Made by a program: the position numbers and the translations under genes. The notes under the pieces were generated by a model that had not been told where the DNA came from, ran no database searches, and saw only the letters and a list, made by a program, of their open reading frames with translations. Of a DNA stretch of 64,000 nucleotides, positions 54,602 to 64,000 are shown piece by piece; positions within the stretch are counted from its first letter, which is position 1; the number at the start of each line of letters is the position of its first letter. The stretch is from Chaetoderma sp. LZ-2023a (lineage: Eukaryota; Mollusca; Caudofoveata; Chaetodermatida; Chaetodermatidae), in contig CM067374.1 of the NCBI GenBank assembly GCA_034401795.1, forward strand, positions 135,314,135 to 135,378,134, read 5' to 3'.

Positions 54602-55315
54602 AAATAAGCACAAACCTACAATAAGCAAGCGGAACGAGACAAAGATGGAAGGCAGACAATTAATTTTCAAATAAATTGACCATAAATTAACTGTAACCCT
54701 CCCGCACCGCACCCCGCAACGTTACAGCAAAGATCGCATTGATTATGACGACAAGAACGAAGCGGGCATAAATACACCCATAAACTGATCCTCCAGGATG
54801 TATTACGGAACCAGGAATCATATCACATAGCATTCGGGGTATATTTACCAATCAATATAAATTATACTCCTAACGAAAGCCAAAACAATATGTGAAGAAA
54901 CAACAAAATGTAAACAAACTGCTGTAGCACACGTTAAAACCGCAGACCACACATTTTAATCAAGAATTTTGAAACCACCGATCATTGCAAACAGATCGTG
55001 ATAACACGCAAAACTTGAACATTCCAAAGTTTTCTGGTACCATTTTAGTACGCAGCACCTAGAATAAGATGCGCGAATTAATGAAAAAATTTTCTTCACA
55101 TAAACATCCGAGCAACACGGTGAAGATTTTGGATCTCCGGGTGGTTTCCTTAATGATGATGGTTCCTGTTTCGCCAATGGTAAGATTATGATGTTTGAAC
55201 AGTTGCTGCGACAACCTCTTACCGATGAAGAAACAGAATGATAATAGTCGGCTCGCCTCGTCGATGAGATGAAGTACGACGACATTTCTATGAGACTATC
55301 GGGCCCACCTGACAA
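54602..55315 (-). other. DIRS 5' untranslated region, inner part
   Basis: No open frame I trust. AT-rich, between gag and the solo LTR; the DIRS leader resumes at 56668-57056 on the other side of the LTR. Confidence 0.5.
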
Positions 55316-56667
55316 TGAAGATTCTCTGCTTCGGGTTGAGTGTTGCTCTCAACTCTAGAGTCCTAATTTCAAATAACAACCAAACTATTGTCTTACGTTG
55401 GTAAGATGCTAAGTTTTAATAACTGATATAATTTACTGTACAAAACTGATATATTACTTTGATAAACTTCTAATCTATTACTAGTACCCGACTGGTACTT
55501 AGTCAAATATCTAATAGCAACTGACGTAGCACCAGCGATGTGCTACGGAACCCTGGTGTTGGATTGATTACTTTACTAACTGCAGTGCTTTATTTATAGT
55601 CTTCAGAATCTCCGAGGATCTATACATATTAAGATATATAGATATATACATATTGCGATATTGCGATTGCTCTGATGATTCTTCCAGGTAGGTTATAAGC
55701 ACAGCTTGATTGGTCCAGATAATCAGTCCGCTAATCAACTTCTGCTTATTCTCTCCTAGAAGCTTCCACCTATTAAATGTTGGTCATCCTGACCAATCAA
55801 TGATCACTTCATTTCGATTTTCACTTTGAAACCTATTCCATTTAATTCTCTGCCACAGAGTTTGATCGACACTCATTGATCGTGACGTCATTCCGACCAA
55901 TCAAACTCTGAGCTACTCTTCTATGGAGAGGCTGCCTCACATAGACAGAGCGGTGGTAGCTGGTTCTGATTTGATGCGATCTGTCAGCTAACTAACAACA
56001 TTCTGGAATGTGTTGTTGTTGCATGCCATTGTATGAGTGACATATAGTTGATATACAAATTTCGATTATGTCATTCATTCCTACAGGATGCTACACTATC
56101 TATGTCCTGTCCATTGCCTATCGTGAATAAGCCTGTAGGATACTAGAGTTAATAGGCACATGAGCTGTATGATCTCATTGCCAGCTGTTGTTGTTCTATT
56201 CTCGTGTGAGAATCAGAATGCCTATTGTCATCAACTAGGTCCGTTTGTCACGTACGATTCCATCGATTCTTATCCAGTGATTATTTCCTAAACTATTGAT
56301 CCAAACTACTGCTGAATATTATAAAAGTGTGTGCCGACTACACAGCAACAACTTTTATCTCGACTATTTCCAGATACACATCAACTCAGAACCGTAGGAC
56401 CTATTCTAATCAATTCGACTGTTTCACTTTTTAGGATAAAACTTTATCCAACACTCGATCAGGTTTCGTCGAAACTGTACATCATCCGCACTGGCTGATG
56501 TCAACTTGTTACTGTATAATAATAATAAACTAAATATATAGATATACAGTCAACCGGTCCATTAGCTCACCTGGTATTTTCAAATATAAATTTCACTTAG
56601 GACTTACTCGTAAATATAAGATATCCAGCGGGGTCATGACTTCCCACAAGACAATCCCATATCTACA
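55316..56667 (-). mobile_element. Diverged solo LTR related to the Ty3-like element
   Basis: On the - strand it begins TGTAGATATGGGATTGTCTT (56667 downward) and keeps GTCATGACCCCGCTGGATAT, the GATCGCATCAAATCAGAACC block, the TGACGTCA core and CAAACTCTGTGGCAGAG, ending CTTCA near 55316. It is clearly more diverged than the three LTRs at the left of the window. No internal element sequence is next to it. The flanks (ACAA and ACGG) do not form a clean duplication. Confidence 0.8.
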
Positions 56668-57056
56668 ACGGGTGTGACGTCACCCGCTCGGATCTTACGG
56701 AGAACGACGTCAGCCGATATTCGTGTTAAAAATACTGTAGCAAACACCTATTTTCATATCTGCCGATCCCCTGTTGGGGTTTAAAGAAGGCGATCATCCG
56801 GCATATTTCGTTAACATTAACATACATCCCAGATTCTTTGGGGTTAGAAATTGGAACAGACGAAATTTAGAGACCTAAGTCTTTTAACTATGGAATAATA
56901 AGGAAATATACAACCTGGTTATCATCGGCGGTATCCATATTAATCCAAATATCCTTGCAGAAATGCACTAGCTATCACAAAAACACAGTTCACAAAAAGA
57001 CTTAGACTTTGATTCTTAATCTTTCCAACTGCTAAAAAGCATGTATTGCTCTTGTT

Positions 57057-57215
57057 GCTATGCAAACAAGAATGAGCTCTATGGTAGACGGGTACTCGGC
57101 AGTTTGGAGCCGAGTACCCGGCTCCAAGGGGTCGGTAAAGCTTTCTTAAGTCCATAGTCCTAGAGCCAGCTGTCAGGGCCAGCTGTATATCAGAAGTAAC
57201 AGAATGGTGAGTATT
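57057..57215. repeat. DIRS right inverted terminal repeat
   Basis: Reverse complement of 48663-48821 with few differences, ending GTAACAGAATGGTGAGTATT. The outer edge GATCGAAGGAGAAAG (57216-57230) is mirrored in the internal complementary region. Confidence 0.9.
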
Positions 57216-57230
57216 GATCGAAGGAGAAAG

Positions 57231-58102
57231 ACAATTTGATCCGATCCTGATTTATCCAGATCACCGACAAAATCTGGAAATCCTCTTACACAGCATGTAC
57301 ATGTACCTTCCTTGTGCATTAAAATTTGAGCTGATTCAGTAACTTTTTAGATACATCTACAGACAGACAGACAGAGACAGACCCAATTGCAATACCCTCT
57401 TCCTCAAATGGGGAGTGTGGGGGTGTGATTACTTAGTTACCTGTACCACTGTATCTCATGTTTCAACCTTTTTATGACGAAGCTGCCCAAACCCAGCCTC
57501 TGGGCGTGACCTTGAGGAATGTCCATTTGCAGCACAAGAAGACTAGTTTCAAAAATTTAACACTGGAATGACTGGCTCACGAACCGAGCCAGTCATAATA
57601 ACTACATGTGTATAAATTACGTTCTGTGTTTGCATCAGCTGCGATTATGTCATTACTGTTGGTGACAACCTCTCATTTGCTCAAATCATAAACATTGACA
57701 TCATTTCACCACCACACTAGCACACTAGTCGAAATCACGAAATTATGGAACCCTCAAAAACACATGACACAGTCAGGGCCGAACTTAGGAGTCAGGCGGC
57801 ACTGTACAAACTCTGAAATTCTTACCTGGGGCCCTCAGAACCGTCATCAGGATCATCAGAAATTTAGAGTCCTGTTTCAAATGTAATGCTGCTGGGGGAC
57901 CCTGGGTCGGAGGGCTATTGGATTGCGCCATAAGTCTTATAGTTATGGCATCTATTCGTCTACCTTGAAGTTACATGAGGGTCCCACAAAGTAAGCCAAA
58001 AGAATTTTTGTGTCACTTTTTGGGAGCCATATGACACTTGATGCACTGCCTTAACTTCAACCCGCCCAGAACAAATGATGACTCCATCTGCAGACCTGAT
58101 AA
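57231..58102. other. Intergenic with a MITE family B fragment
   Basis: A short ACAGACAGACAG repeat at 57361. Family B pieces at 57490-57600 (GAATGTCCATTTGCAG, CACTGGAATGACTGGCTCA). CAGGGCCGAACTTAGGAGTC near 57775 resembles a hAT end, without a partner I could find. Confidence 0.4.
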
Positions 58103-58634
58103 TAGTGTTGTTCCAATTAATCGATTTGATCGATGATTGATTGGTTTGCATGCCCAACCAACAGATCGACCATGATTTCAAAAATCGATTTTACTGCTTA
58201 TAAATTTACTAAATTAAAACTGCAAACTTCTTTTGTTTTGGCAATACCATTTTAATTTCATTTTTACAACTACAAAACATAGTATTACTCCATACGGGTC
58301 CATAGTCGAGGACATCAACCCTCTCAACACTGAAATGGCGTGATTATGTGAAATCCACCATACTAATAAGCTGTTGAATATTTTGAAACTTATTTGACTG
58401 GAAGCTGTTGCTGCCTAAGGCAGCAACAGCTTTCAATCAAATTAGTTTCAAAATATTCAACAGATTATCTCTTAAATTATTACGGTTAAATAACTATGAA
58501 TAATTATTGCATTCAAAATTTCAGAACGGGTAAAAATGAGAAAATGCTACGTATATGATCGCTCATTAATTGATCATCAGTTAGTACGTAAAACCAATCA
58601 TTGATCACAAAATTAGTACCAATTCCCAACACTA
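58103..58634. mobile_element. hAT-type MITE, second copy, with nested palindrome
   Basis: Same family as 43412-43878: TAGTGTTGTTCCAATTAATC left, TAGTGTTGGGAATTGGTACT right (reverse complement). Flanks CCTGATAA and CCTAGTAA match in six of eight bases, a decayed duplication. A palindromic element sits at 58371-58463. Confidence 0.8.
58371..58463. mobile_element. Near-perfect palindromic mini-element (TGTTGAATATTTTGAAA arms)
   Basis: The left arm starts CTGTTGAATATTTTGAAAC and ends GCTGTTGCTGCC, loop TAA, and the right arm mirrors it to GTTTCAAAATATTCAACAG. Whole or half copies occur at about 28346, 33201, 35180, 40385, 43018, 44131 and 48207, often inside MITE family A. Confidence 0.75.
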
Positions 58635-58734
58635 CCTAGTAATGGACAGTTATACGTGTAAGTCATGAGTTTATCTTAGGGCTTATTTTTATTTGAATGC
58701 ATATATTTTATTTCCTACAGTAGTATATCCGGAG

Positions 58735-59450
58735 TCAAAATGATACGACCTCAAAATGATACCACCTCAAGCCCATAAGGCTCGGCGTAGATAAATTAAT
58801 GGGGCAAAAGTTATCTACGTCGCGGCCCGTCCTGGTAGAAATGTTTCGAACAAAAAAGTTATCTACGTCGCGGCCCTATCTACGCAAGGCAGGCTCCTAC
58901 TGGGCGCTGATCAGCGATCCGTGGCCCCCACAGCTATCTCAAGCCCTGGGGCAGCCGATCGGCGATCCGTGACCCCCACAGCTATCTACGTCCCGGTAGA
59001 AATGTTTTCGAGCAAAAAGTTATCTACGTCGCCGGGCGTTCGGGTAGACGCAGAATTTGATCTCATTCCCATGGCTGCGAATGGTGCGAATTTCCATTTA
59101 GAGATAAGCAACCACAGTGATATACCAGCTGATCGCCTTGGTCTGAACGTCCATTTAGAGACAAGCATACTCAGCGGTATACGAGCTGATCAAGCACGCA
59201 TTACAGGGTCTGAACGTCCATTTAGAGACAAGCATACTCAGTGGTATACGAGCTGATCAAGCACACATAAAAGGTCTGAACGTCCATTTAGAGACAAGCA
59301 TACTCAGTGGTATACGAGCTGATCAAGCACACATAAAAGGTCTGAACGTCCATTTAGAGACAAGCATACTCAGTGGTATAGCTTGTGATCAAGCACGCAT
59401 TACAGGGTCTGAACGTCCATTTAGAGACAAGCATACTCAATGGTATATAG
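58735..59450. repeat. Terminal/subterminal repeat block of a Polinton-like element
   Basis: Three copies of AAAAGTTATCTACGTCGC(GG) between 58807 and 59032, two copies of CGATCCGTG(G/A)CCCCCACAGC (58916 and 58965), then five 66-67-base units (TCTGAACGTCCATTTAGAGA ... GAGCTGATCAAGCAC) at 59142, 59209, 59275, 59341 and 59408. The first gene of the element starts six bases after the last unit. The outer boundary is not resolved. Confidence 0.6.
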
Positions 59451-59455
59451 ACACC

Positions 59456-59710
59456 ATGATTACTGTTGCACAGCTTCCCGCTATGGCAAGGCAATTCGGC
59501 CTTAGAGGCTACTCTAAGGCCAAGAAAGCCGACCTGCTCCAGATGATCGGACAGGCCCGTGCCGAGGAATTCATTGCTCGACTGAGACGATCAGTGAAGA
59601 CGGGACGGTTTCCAGCGACCACCAGAGATGATCCTGAGAACTTCCACAAGAAAGCACAGCGGCGGCGTGAGCTTCATCAGTTGGATGAGGAGGTGACAGC
59701 TAGCTTATGA
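59456..59710 (+). CDS. Small SAP-like protein of the Polinton-like element (84 aa)
   Basis: ATG at 59456, 84 codons, TGA at 59708. The N-terminal 35 residues (ITVAQLPAMARQFGLRGYSK followed by AKKADLLQMIG) fit a SAP/Rho-N helix-turn-helix fold, a small DNA- or RNA-binding module. The rest is charged (RRRELHQLDEEV). It lies immediately after the terminal tandem repeats and upstream of DNA polymerase on the same strand. It is intact, unlike its neighbours, but its role is not known to me; SAP modules often accompany replication or integration proteins. Confidence 0.55.
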   Translation: MITVAQLPAMARQFGLRGYSKAKKADLLQMIGQARAEEFIARLRRSVKTGRFPATTRDDPENFHKKAQRRRELHQLDEEVTASL

Positions 59711-59817
59711 GCCAAAGCTGTAGCGACGCGGATGGCAGACCATCCAATGGAGCGCCTACCTGCCCTATGCAGGATCACTAAGTGAGTGATGGGGATGTCT
59801 GAACCCTTAGCCCGAGC

Positions 59818-62800
59818 ATGAGGCGAGAGGGTGAGCAGATTCTCAATGAGCGTCTGGGTGAGATGGAAGCTGAGGAGAGAGGAAGACGGACAGTACGCTG
59901 GACGTTCCTCCAAGGCTCAATGGAGACATTACAGGACAGATCATGGGTAAGATCCAGCAGACTGTCCCGAATGCCTTCTACCTCCGGTATACCCACACCT
60001 ATCACATCAGACACATCGAGGACGGTAGGGTGATGCTCTTCTACAAGAACGCTCCAGGGAGTCCGTGGCTGAACACGATAGGAGCAGCTCAGGACTGGGT
60101 GGCGGCAAGAGAGCAAGCCCGACTCGACCCCGACAACATTGATCGACCCAACACCAAGTGGGCTTTCGTCCGATCAATCAACGTTGAGGTCAAGGCTGTC
60201 ATCGACCACCAACCTTTGCTTGGGACAGGACCACTACCAGACTGGCTATGACAGAAAAAGAGTGTGGTGGCACTTGACACCTACAATGATAACATGTGTC
60301 TCTGGAGATGCCTAGCAGTGTATCAGGGGCCGAGACCTGATAGAAGTACTGCTCCTGCATGAGAGCTCGCTAGACAGTTCTACAGCGCCCGCGCACCTAT
60401 GCCTGATGTTCTAAAAACCTCTATGGATCAGCTGGACAAGGTAGTTCTTCGCGAAGATCGGGATTCGCGTGTATGAACCAACTGAAGAGGGCACCTGGCA
60501 CCTGATCAGGCAAGCGGCCCACTACAGTGACACTATGACAATCGGTGTGTACGACCACCATGCCTTCTATATCAAGAACATCTCCAAGCTAGCCCACACA
60601 CTAGTCTGCACTCACTGTCAGCAGAGGTTCACAAAGGCCCTGAATCTTCAGCGTCATGCTGAACGTTGTACAGGCGGCAAAACAACCATAGAGTGCCCTG
60701 GGGAGAAGGTTGATGCACCACAGTCTGCGTATGAGAAAGCCTTCTATCCACCCCAACCATCCAGTTCAGCGGCTACTCGTTGGGTCGAGTATGAGTCGAG
60801 AAACAGAGGCGTACACATACACCATGTAGAGTGTGGGCACGGTGGTGAGCGTTGGATCGATGGTTATGATCCGACTACCAACACCGTTTACCAGTTCCAT
60901 GGCTGTCACTGGCACGGGTGTCCACAACACCAGCGAGGTGAGGATGCCGAACAAAGATACCGCAAGACAGTCCTAAGAGAGGAGAAGCTGAGAGCATCTG
61001 GATGCACGCTTGTGGTATAGTGGGAGTGCAGTATAAAATGCTGTCCAAGCGTCCCTAAACGAGTTCGGACCGTCTCATACCCGCACTTCATCATCTATGA
61101 CTTTGAGGCACTCTTAGATGGTGCCAAGACTCATCCTACAGAGACTCTCACGATTGAGAGTACCCACATACCTATCTCTGTGTCAGTCGGCTGCTCCTTG
61201 GAAGGCTCCACCAGTGAGCCAACTCACCTCTGCAATCCTGACCCAGAAGCTCTGATCAAGGCTTTCATGGATGAGATTACCAGGCCAGCACACAGAATCC
61301 GTACAGATGTCAGGGCACAGTTCATACCTTTAGACCTTGACAAGCTCCCAAAACGACAGCAGCGACTGATTACTGAGTGGTGTGACCAAGTTCCGGTGCT
61401 AGGCTTCAACTCTGGCCGCTATGACCTAAACCTGATCAAGAAGCACTTTGTGGATGAGCTGACCAACAGTACTGGCACAGTGAGTCGCCAAGAAAGCGAA
61501 CCAGACAATGTTCCTCATCACCCCCCGAGCTTAGGTTTCTCGATGTCTTGAACTACCTTGGCCCAGGAGTCTCCTACGAGGCATGGATCAAAGCCTATGG
61601 GTGTACACAGCTGAAGAGCTGGTTCCCATATGAATGGTTCGACACACCCGAGAGGCTTAATTATCCCGGACTCCCCGACCACCCAGCGTGGTGGTCTAAG
61701 CTCAAGGGTGGCTACCTCCTGAAGCTATCGGAGTGGAAACAGTGCAAACAGACATTCAGAGACCATGGAATGCGGACGTTCGCCGACTGGTTGTGATACT
61801 ACAATAACTTGGATGTCAGTCCATTCATCGAAGCCCTAGAGCGGATGCGGGAGTTCTACACAGAACGAGAAATAGACATCCTCAAGGATGCGGTGTCTCT
61901 CCCAGGAGTGTCTCTGCAGTACCTCCTACGTGGAACCGCTCAGCACATGCCCGATGTTAGCCTCTACTCTCCGGGCAAGGAGGCCTACGAGATGCTGAAG
62001 GATGCGGTTGTTGGAGGGCCCAGCATTGTCTTCACCAGATACCATGAGGCATCCGCCAGAGTGAGCGTGTCTGCCAACGTCTACTCGGCTATGACGCAAA
62101 TGCTCTGTACTTGTCTACGATGGCTAAAGAGATGCCATGTGGTAAGGAGACAGTACGGCAGTGGTCCGGTGCTAGCGATGTAGCACGATTTAAGAAGGAT
62201 CTGCTGGCTGACCACTGGTTCGGTTTCGCTGAAGTGGACATAGAGGTTCCTAAGGCACTGTGGGCGAAGTTCGAGGAAATGCCACCTCTCTTCTACAACA
62301 GAGAGATTCCAGCTGAGGCAGTATCTGTTGAGATGCTCACATAACTAGAGAAAACAGGTAGGAAACGTCCCACAACCAGTAAACTAGTCGGCGCACTCTC
62401 AGCCAAGAGGAAGCTCTTGTATGCACCGTCACTCAAGTGGTACCTCGCCCATGGCCTGGAGATCACTGCTGTCTACCGGACAATAGACTACAAGCCACAG
62501 AGACCCTTTGAGTGGTTTGTGAACAATGTTACCGATGCTCGTCGTACAGGAGATGTTGATAAGAGCAAAGCGCTCTTGGCAGATCTGTTCAAGCTACTAG
62601 GCAACAGTGCCTATGGGAAGCTCATCGAGGCTCTAGAGCGTCACAGCAACACGACCTTCACCAAGGATGAACGAGCGGTAGATAGAGCCCTCCGCAGTGC
62701 ATGGTCCGAGGATCTCAAGATCGGCGAGTCCTACGAGCTCCAGAGTCGCAAGGCCAAAATCACCATTCGTCGCCCCTTCCAGGTGGGGATAGCCGTATAC

Positions 62801-63341
62801 GAGCTCGCGAAGCTGAGGATGCTGGAGTTCTACTACGACTTCCTGGATCACTATGTGCCTCGTGACAGCTTTGAGTACCTCCAGATGGACACAGACTCTG
62901 CGTACATCGCAATAGCTGCCTCCAGCCTCGACGAAGTCATTCGCCCTGAGATGCGAGCAGAGTATGAGGCTCATAAGCGGGAGTGGCTAGCTTGGGACAA
63001 GTGGTCTGGACGGACTCCCGGACTGTTCAAGCTCAAGTTCGAAGGCAACCGTGGTATGGCTCTCTGTTCCAAGTGCTACTACGTGGAGAGCCTCGCTGGG
63101 AAGGTGAAATGCTCAGCCAAAGGTATGTCCAAGCGTCAGAACGATCTCTTGGTAGAGGTTCTTCAGTGCCCTAAACGGTAGCGTGGACAGAGCTACAAAC
63201 CGAGGCCTACGCATGCGCAACCAGAGCATGGTGACGTATGAACAGGAAAAACTCGGTCTCTCAGCCTACTACGATAAGCGGCATGTGTTGCCAGATGGTG
63301 TCCATACCGAGCCAATCGAGTACCATATCCCTCAGGCTTAG
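59818..63341 (+). pseudogene. Protein-primed family B DNA polymerase of Polinton-like element
   Basis: A single polymerase read through many breaks. N-terminal part: HQPLLGTGPLPDWL near 60210; a zinc-finger-like C-x2-C-x11-H-x4-C (CTHCQQRFTKALNLQRH, 60607); VYQFHGCHWHGC near 60885. Exonuclease: FIIYDFEALLDG (61088), FNSGRYDLNLIKKHF (61403), YYNNLDVSPF (61799). Polymerase: YDANALYLS (62088), KLLGNSAYGK (62592), the catalytic YLQMDTDSAYIA (62874) and KCSAKGMSKRQN (63107); the last part ends at TAG 63339. Breaks include stops at 60249, 61018, 61794 and 62342 and frameshifts near 59960, 60450, 61480-61525, 62090 and 63170. Catalytic residues are still readable, so decay is probably recent. The converging integrase overlaps its stop codon. 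Confidence 0.88.
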
Positions 63342-64000
63342 ACACCTGGCGACGGTGGCAGCTGTGTGTCTGGAGGGACCACCTGAAGCTCCTCCCGAAC
63401 AAACGGACGTTTGGGACAGCTCTCTGAGCATGCCAGATAGTACAGCGTAGGCTGCCCCTCCATCTCGACATACCTGTCAAGTGTGTGGACATCTAGCGAC
63501 CAGTTAGGATCTGTTGCACGTCGTCGCCGACCTTCCAACTCACCAGGTTCATACAGGTACCGAACCAGAGCATAAGATGGAAGGCACACCTGTTCCTTGT
63601 TCGCTCCTCCGGAAGGTTGGGCAACAGAGGATCGTTGGATAGCCTCTACTGGCTTCTTACCAGTTAAGCGAGTTACCTCAGTATTGGATCGCTCTACCAC
63701 CCGGGGCAAACCTTTCACCCACACCCTGGACCGCTCTCCAGCCTGTGCCATTTCCTGGGTGTATTGGTGTGGGAACAGTCTCTCTGCCAGTGTCCGATTC
63801 CACCGCTCGACGATTGCCTGGGCACGGTGGTGACCAACTTCACCTCGTCTAATTACCACACCATGTTTCCGCATGAGGGCCGCAGTCTCACCTCTGAACT
63901 CCTTACCCTCATCCACCTGCAACAATTCTGGCCACTGGAGGGGATTTTCCGGATCCTCGTAGACACCCTTGAATGCCTGGGCCACCTGGCCAGCTGACTT
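63338..64000 (-). CDS. Retroviral-type integrase of Polinton-like element, C-terminal part (window-truncated)
   Basis: Open from the window edge to TAA at 63338-63340, at least 215 codons, without a stop. The last two members of the DDE triad are visible: Asp in LLQVDEGKEFRG (near 63920) and Glu in AQAIVERWNRTLAERLF (near 63820). The C-terminal DNA-binding part (YALVRYLYEPGELEGRRRRA near 63555, LYYLACSE, VREELQVVPPDTQLPP) is of the Polinton/Maverick integrase type. The N-terminal zinc region and first Asp lie beyond 64000. Its stop overlaps the polymerase stop by two bases, so the genes converge with no spacer. Confidence 0.87.
   Translation of the reverse strand, partial: KSAGQVAQAFKGVYEDPENPLQWPELLQVDEGKEFRGETAALMRKHGVVIRRGEVGHHRAQAIVERWNRTLAERLFPHQYTQEMAQAGERSRVWVKGLPRVVERSNTEVTRLTGKKPVEAIQRSSVAQPSGGANKEQVCLPSYALVRYLYEPGELEGRRRRATDPNWSLDVHTLDRYVEMEGQPTLYYLACSESCPKRPFVREELQVVPPDTQLPPSPGV

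Larger units (their letters stand above)
48627..57230 (-). mobile_element. DIRS-type retrotransposon with inverted terminal repeats and internal complementary region
   Basis: About 8.6 kb. The left terminal repeat (48663-48821) and right (57057-57215) are inverted copies. An internal complementary region at 48876-48979 contains the reverse complement of the left outer edge followed by that of the right outer edge, the defining feature of DIRS replication through a circular intermediate. No target-site duplication is expected or seen. Coding order on the - strand is gag, RT/RNase H, tyrosine recombinase, all damaged. A 1.35-kb solo LTR (55316-56667) lies between the right terminal repeat and gag. 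Confidence 0.92.

Noticed and set aside
55312-56671. 4-bp duplication around the solo LTR
   Set aside because: Flanks ACAA and ACGG differ at two of four positions; not claimed.
57772-57800. hAT end CAGGGCCGAACTTAGGAG
   Set aside because: No matching opposite end or 8-bp duplication found nearby.

Overview
This window is repeat-dominated DNA from an animal genome, most likely a marine invertebrate. The evidence is: a spliced host gene with metazoan-type introns (three exons of GET1/WRB, - strand); animal-type mobile elements of every major class (env-bearing Ty3-like LTR element, BEL/Pao, APE-type LINE, DIRS, Polinton-like, hAT and piggyBac-like MITEs); and large minisatellites. There is no operon structure and no rRNA, tRNA or CRISPR that I can support. 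I cannot fix the phylum from the sequence alone.

Layout, left to right. (1) 1-658: unassigned sequence, then a short array of 171-bp units. (2) 659-10906: a near full-length env-carrying Ty3-like (errantivirus-type) retrotransposon with 1.45-kb LTRs. It sits inside a 171-bp unit between GTAT target-site duplications. (3) 12298-20781: a second, 5'-truncated copy that is not a second insertion. An 8.5-kb block (3769-12297: most of pol, env, 3' LTR, flank and a LINE tail) was duplicated in tandem. (4) 20515-23705: a decayed LINE whose endonuclease part is inverted relative to its RT part. (5) 24046-26888: a BEL/Pao pol fragment bracketed by a 62-bp direct repeat, followed by a 40-base G run. (6) 27015-35553: a MITE mosaic around a 2.4-kb minisatellite. 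(7) 35554-40212: a 64-bp satellite of about 73 units with higher-order structure. (8) 40730-46962: GET1 exons on the - strand, with introns full of hAT, piggyBac-like and palindromic MITEs. (9) 48627-57230: a DIRS retrotransposon (- strand) with inverted terminal repeats, internal complementary region, gag, RT/RNase H and tyrosine recombinase, all damaged, and a related solo LTR inside its 5' part. (10) 58735-64000: one end of a Polinton-like element with terminal repeats, a SAP-like ORF, a protein-primed family B DNA polymerase pseudogene and a converging retroviral-type integrase that runs off the window.

Almost all coding potential belongs to decayed mobile elements; stops and frameshifts are listed per gene. 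GET1, a subunit of the ER receptor for tail-anchored proteins, is the only host gene I can support; its first exon and certain last exon were not found. A relative order of events can be read: LINE insertion, then LTR-element insertion, then segmental duplication; separately, DIRS insertion, then arrival of a related LTR element inside it and reduction to a solo LTR.
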